From an uncultured Eubacteriales bacterium (GTDB lineage Bacteria; Bacillota; Clostridia; Christensenellales; Borkfalkiaceae): a stretch of DNA of 7,756 bases. The stretch lies in assembly GCA_900554485.1 (NCBI GenBank), contig USHO01000049.1, forward strand, positions 1 through 7,756. The letters run 5' to 3'. The notes below the pieces were generated by a model, which saw nothing but the letters and a program-made list of their open reading frames with translations, was not told the DNA's origin and searched no databases. Every line of letters starts with the position of its first letter. The stretch's first letter is position 1. A program made the translations under genes and the position numbers. Of this stretch, positions 5,903 to 7,756 are shown piece by piece.

Positions 5903-6850
5903 ATGATGGAAATAGAAACGCCGAAGATAGAAGTTACCGAAAGCGAAGACAGATGCTACGCGAAAATAGTTGCGGAGCCGCTTGAAAAAGGTTTTGGATT
6001 AACTCTCGGCAATGCGCTCAGAAGGACGCTTTTGGCGTCTCTCCCCGGCGCGGCGGCGCAAGGTATAAAGTTTGCGAACGGCGCGGTCAAACATGAGTTT
6101 TCGACCGTTCCGGGCGTAAAGGAAGACGTAACGGAAATTATCCTCAATCTGAAGAACGTTGCGTTCAAGACCGCTACCACTCAGCCCGACTTCAAGAAAG
6201 TTCTTAAACTTTCGGTAGTCGGACCTGCCACCGTAACCGCAGGCGATATTCAGTCCGACAGCGAGGTGGAAGTGCTTAATCCCGAGGCTTACCTTTGCAC
6301 TATCGACAAGGGCGGGGTTCTCGATATGGATATAACCGTAGGCAGAGGCAGAGGTTATAAGGGCGCGGATGCCAACAAGACCGACGAAATCGACTATATA
6401 GCGATAGACTCGATCTACACGCCCGTTAAAAAAGTAAGTTACAACGTCGATTCGACCAGAGTAGGTCAGAATACCGATTTCGATAAACTGACGCTCGAAG
6501 TCTGGACGAACGGCGCGTTCTCGGGCAAGGAGATAGTAAGTCTAGCCGCGAAAATTCTCGGCGAACACATAAGTCTCTTCTCGCTCAGCGACGTCATGTC
6601 CGGACCGATTATCGTGCCTTCCCAGGTAGGTCAGGAAACGAAGATAAGAGAGATGAACATAGAAGATATGGATCTTTCCGTTCGTTCGTACAACTGTCTT
6701 AAAAGGGCGAATATTCACACGGTTGACGATCTGACCAAAAAGACCGTAGACGATATGTTGAAAGTGAGAAACCTCGGCAGGAAGTCTCTTGACGAAGTCA
6801 TCGCTAAACTTAATTCTTACGGCTTATCACTAATGGAAAAGGAGGACTAA
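5903..6850 (+). CDS. rpoA: DNA-directed RNA polymerase alpha subunit
   Basis: Alpha dimerises to nucleate assembly of beta and beta' and its C-terminal domain touches promoter UP elements and activators. The 315-residue length is normal. The N-terminal dimerisation and assembly domain covers about 1-235, with EPLEKGFGLTLGNALRRTLL (25-44) and the GRGRGYKGA loop (147-155). A linker follows, then the C-terminal domain (about 250-310). The latter keeps the DNA-contact residues of the motif VRSYNCLK (Arg261, Asn264, equivalent to E. coli Arg265 and Asn268) and NLGRKSLDE (290-298). AGGAGGT at 5888-5894 serves either of two adjacent ATGs (5903 or 5906); the first has the better spacing of eight bases, but the product could begin one residue later. 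Confidence 0.98.
   Translation: MMEIETPKIEVTESEDRCYAKIVAEPLEKGFGLTLGNALRRTLLASLPGAAAQGIKFANGAVKHEFSTVPGVKEDVTEIILNLKNVAFKTATTQPDFKKVLKLSVVGPATVTAGDIQSDSEVEVLNPEAYLCTIDKGGVLDMDITVGRGRGYKGADANKTDEIDYIAIDSIYTPVKKVSYNVDSTRVGQNTDFDKLTLEVWTNGAFSGKEIVSLAAKILGEHISLFSLSDVMSGPIIVPSQVGQETKIREMNIEDMDLSVRSYNCLKRANIHTVDDLTKKTVDDMLKVRNLGRKSLDEVIAKLNSYGLSLMEKED
6841..6845 (+). promoter_or_regulatory. rplQ ribosome binding site embedded in the end of rpoA
   Basis: The last sense codons of rpoA (Glu-Lys-Glu-Asp) contain GGAGG, eight bases before the rplQ ATG at 6854. The rpoA stop and the rplQ start are three bases apart, a layout that favours coupled translation. Confidence 0.8.
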
Positions 6851-6853
6851 AAT

Positions 6854-7357
6854 ATGTCGGGCAAATTAGGTATGACCACCACGCAGAGAAAAGCGGTACT
6901 CAGAAATCAGGCGTCCAACCTGTTATGGTACGGAAGACTCGAGACCACTCTCGGCAGAGCGAAAGAACTTCGCCCCTATACCGAGAAAATCATAACTCTC
7001 GCAATGAACACTTACGACGACACGATCGAAACGACCGTAACCGTAAAAGACAAGAAGGGCAAAGACGTAACCACGAAAGTGCTTAAAGACGGACCCAAGA
7101 AACTTGCGGCGAGAAGAAAGATTATGACTCTCGTATACGATCTGCAGGAACAGCGCGGCAAGGAGACCATGACCGAGTTCAAGAACAGAACTGCGGGCGT
7201 TCGTCATCCCCTTATCGAGAAGATTTTTAACGAAATCGCGCCGAAGTACGCTCAAAGAGCGGAAGAACTCAAACAGAGGGGCGGTTACACGAGAATATAT
7301 CAACTCGGCGAGAGAAGAGGCGATGCGGCTCCTACGGCTATAATCGAACTCGTATAA
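6854..7357 (+). CDS. rplQ: 50S ribosomal protein L17, extended form
   Basis: L17 binds 23S rRNA near the peptide exit tunnel. The conserved ends are clear: KLGMTTTQRKAVLRNQ (4-19), LETTLGRAKELRPYTEKIITLA (29-50) and the C-terminal GGYTRI (143-148), GERRGDAAPTAIIELV (152-167). At 167 residues it is well above the 112-127 residues usual for L17. The extra length is an insert at about 53-81, rich in Thr, Val and charged residues (with KDKKGKD), and a second expanded stretch around 97-135 before the GGYTRI motif. The reading frame is clean and codon use matches the neighbours, so this is a genuine lineage form, not a frameshift. I recall similar long L17s from some Clostridia. It is the last gene before the operon terminator. 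Confidence 0.97.
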   Translation: MSGKLGMTTTQRKAVLRNQASNLLWYGRLETTLGRAKELRPYTEKIITLAMNTYDDTIETTVTVKDKKGKDVTTKVLKDGPKKLAARRKIMTLVYDLQEQRGKETMTEFKNRTAGVRHPLIEKIFNEIAPKYAQRAEELKQRGGYTRIYQLGERRGDAAPTAIIELV

Positions 7358-7376
7358 TTCAAAAAAATAAATTTTT

Positions 7377-7406
7377 GTTCCGCGGCTTTGCCCGCGGAAC
7401 TTTTTT
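7377..7406 (+). terminator. Intrinsic terminator of the ribosomal-protein operon
   Basis: GTTCCGCGG (7377-7385) pairs perfectly with CCGCGGAAC (7392-7400) around the six-base loop CTTTGC, and six T follow immediately (7401-7406). A 9-bp GC-rich stem plus T-run, 20 bases after the rplQ stop, is a textbook rho-independent terminator. An A/T-rich stretch on the other side (7361-7376) gives a weaker T-run for the opposite strand. Confidence 0.95.
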
Positions 7407-7463
7407 ATATTCGCGTATCCTGTGGATTTTAACCGACCGATGCGAAAATCGTGCGATAAAACC

Positions 7464-7492
7464 TTGACTTTTGTTATGCGATATAATATAAT
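7464..7492 (+). promoter_or_regulatory. Strong sigma-A-type promoter
   Basis: TTGACT (7464-7469, one mismatch to the consensus -35) and TATAAT (7487-7492, perfect -10) are separated by exactly 17 bases. A second overlapping TATAAT at 7482-7487 is only 12 bases from the -35 and is probably not used. The expected start is near G7500, seven bases beyond the -10 box, which coincides with the first paired base of the structured RNA downstream. The promoter lies after the operon terminator, so it drives an independent transcript. Confidence 0.85.
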
Positions 7493-7548
7493 AGAAATTG
7501 CCTAACCTGACAACAGAAATACATCGTGGAAAATTAAGCAAAACATAG

Positions 7549-7636
7549 ATAGAATTGCGGTTCTTTCAGACATTGCTTAGTTTTTTCACACTACATATGT
7601 CAGGTTTAGGCACCCGAAAGGCACCGCTGATTCTAT
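7549..7636 (+). other. Long-range complementarity between the RNA's apical hairpin and the terminator loop
   Basis: Three consecutive blocks pair in register: ATAGAAT (7549-7555) with ATTCTAT (7630-7636); GCGGT (7557-7561) with ACCGC (7623-7627); CTTTC (7563-7567) with GAAAG (7616-7620). This makes 17 Watson-Crick pairs with small 1x2 internal loops between blocks. The pairing would dissolve the apical hairpin (7551-7564) and take bases 7616-7618 from the terminator stem, so it cannot coexist with the fold described for the RNA. It looks like an alternative, possibly antiterminating, conformation. Confidence 0.6.
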
Positions 7637-7666
7637 GGGCGACGTCCGATTCGGGTGTCGCTTTTT
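7609..7666 (+). terminator. Intrinsic terminator at the 3' end of the structured RNA
   Basis: CACCCGAA (7611-7618) pairs perfectly with TTCGGGTG (7650-7657), extended by a G-U and a G-C pair (7609-7610 with 7658-7659). The tail is CTTTTT (7661-7666) followed by ATTATT. Unlike most terminators the hairpin is large: the 31 bases between the arms can form a small inner stem (GG/CC, AC/GT, CGC/GCG between 7620-7627 and 7639-7647). The left arm shares GGCA (7609-7612) with the closing stem of the RNA. Confidence 0.8.
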
Positions 7667-7756
7667 ATTATTCCCGGATTGTCTACGCCTCTGACCGCCG
7701 CCGTAATATCCGAAACGATGCCAGCCAAGAATAAAACGAACCGTGGTCTGACGACG
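7667..7756. other. Terminal stretch with no supported gene
   Basis: I see no ribosome binding site, promoter or start of a recognisable gene on the + strand. An ATG at 7708 has no binding site upstream. The minus strand has open frames running in from beyond the window but none resembles a protein I know. If the upstream RNA is a leader, the controlled gene must begin beyond 7756. Confidence 0.5.

Larger units (their letters stand above)
7500..7668 (+). ncRNA. Unidentified structured RNA, about 168 nt (6S-like or leader RNA)
   Basis: Visible fold: closing stem TGCCTAA+CCTGACA (7499-7512) with TGTCAGG (7598-7604) and TTAGGCA (7606-7612), 14 pairs with one bulged T at 7605; an asymmetric bubble (7513-7525 against 7590-7597); a 16-bp second stem (7526-7541 with 7573-7589: AAGCAA/TTGCTT, AAAA/TTTT, GTG/CAC, two G-U pairs, bulged T7586); and an apical hairpin AGAAT-TGCG-GTTCT (7551-7564) with a UNCG-type loop. 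A terminator hairpin follows. A rod with a large central bubble, driven by its own promoter, is reminiscent of 6S RNA, but the rod (about 113 nt) is short and I cannot identify conserved 6S residues. A riboswitch or attenuator for a gene beyond the window, or an independent sRNA, are the alternatives. No open reading frame with a binding site lies inside it. Confidence 0.7.

Noticed and set aside
7512..7520. ACAGAAA as a fragment of RNase P RNA
   Set aside because: The flanking conserved regions of RNase P RNA are absent and the transcript is far too short.
7359..7541. A 60-codon minus-strand frame covering the operon terminator and the RNA promoter
   Set aside because: It overlaps a perfect terminator and a consensus promoter, has no family resemblance and looks like chance.
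7499..7612. The 14-bp inverted repeats read as terminal repeats of a miniature transposable element
   Set aside because: The inner stems also pair, a promoter is placed to start at the first arm and a terminator follows, so an RNA gene is the simpler reading. I saw no convincing target-site duplication. It is not fully excluded.
7609..7659. T-box antiterminator, suggested by ACCGC followed downstream by GTCC
   Set aside because: The essential UGGN sequence that pairs with the tRNA acceptor end is absent before ACCGC and there is no recognisable Stem I with a specifier loop.
7633..7756. Minus-strand open frame entering from beyond the window and ending with TAG at 7633-7635, about 40 codons, with a hydrophobic stretch
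   Set aside because: It runs antisense through the terminator hairpin of the structured RNA, uses several arginine and leucine codons that are rare in the neighbouring genes, and matches nothing I know. It cannot be judged without the sequence beyond 7756.

Overview
This window is the distal half of a bacterial ribosomal-protein superoperon (the spc and alpha operons), read entirely on the + strand. It runs from inside rpsE through rpmD, rplO, secY, adk, map, infA, rpmJ, rpsM, rpsK, rpsD, rpoA and rplQ, and ends at a strong intrinsic terminator. The last ~400 bases contain no convincing protein gene, but they do contain a separately promoted, highly structured RNA.

Organism (inference): a member of the Bacillota, most likely class Clostridia. 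The evidence is the order secY-adk-map-infA-rpmJ-rpsM-rpsK-rpsD-rpoA-rplQ, strong GGAGG ribosome binding sites, a four-cysteine (zinc-type) adenylate kinase, cysteine-containing S4 and L36, and an L17 of 167 residues. I recall this long L17 form from some gut Clostridia (Christensenellales-like genomes), but I cannot fix the genus. The genes prefer AGA for arginine and base composition is moderate. Nothing suggests horizontal transfer.

Layout. Bases 1-3837: rpsE (5' end missing), rpmD, rplO, secY, adk and map, with gaps of 1-22 bases, clearly one transcript. 3838-3963: a 126-base gap with nested inverted repeats ahead of infA, which starts with GTG. 3964-4341: infA and rpmJ; rpmJ is only 38 codons. 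4342-4430: an 89-base gap with a GNRA-capped hairpin ahead of rpsM. 4431-7357: rpsM, rpsK, rpsD, rpoA and rplQ, closely spaced. 7377-7406: operon terminator.

How the genes work together: the r-proteins build both ribosomal subunits, IF-1 acts in initiation, RpoA nucleates RNA polymerase, SecY forms the membrane export channel, Map trims the initiator methionine and Adk balances adenine nucleotides. Co-transcription ties these growth functions together. The two longer structured gaps are the natural candidates for r-protein feedback sites.

Most interesting region, 7464-7668: a near-consensus sigma-A promoter (TTGACT, 17 bases, TATAAT) is placed so that transcription should begin at the first pair of a long rod-shaped RNA. 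The rod has a 14-bp closing stem, an asymmetric bubble, a 16-bp stem and a UNCG-capped hairpin, followed by an intrinsic terminator. The loop side of that terminator is complementary in three blocks (17 Watson-Crick pairs) to the rod's apical hairpin, so two mutually exclusive folds are possible. It could be a 6S-like RNA, a riboswitch or attenuator for a gene beyond the window, or an unrecognised RNA class. I could not match it to a family by eye.
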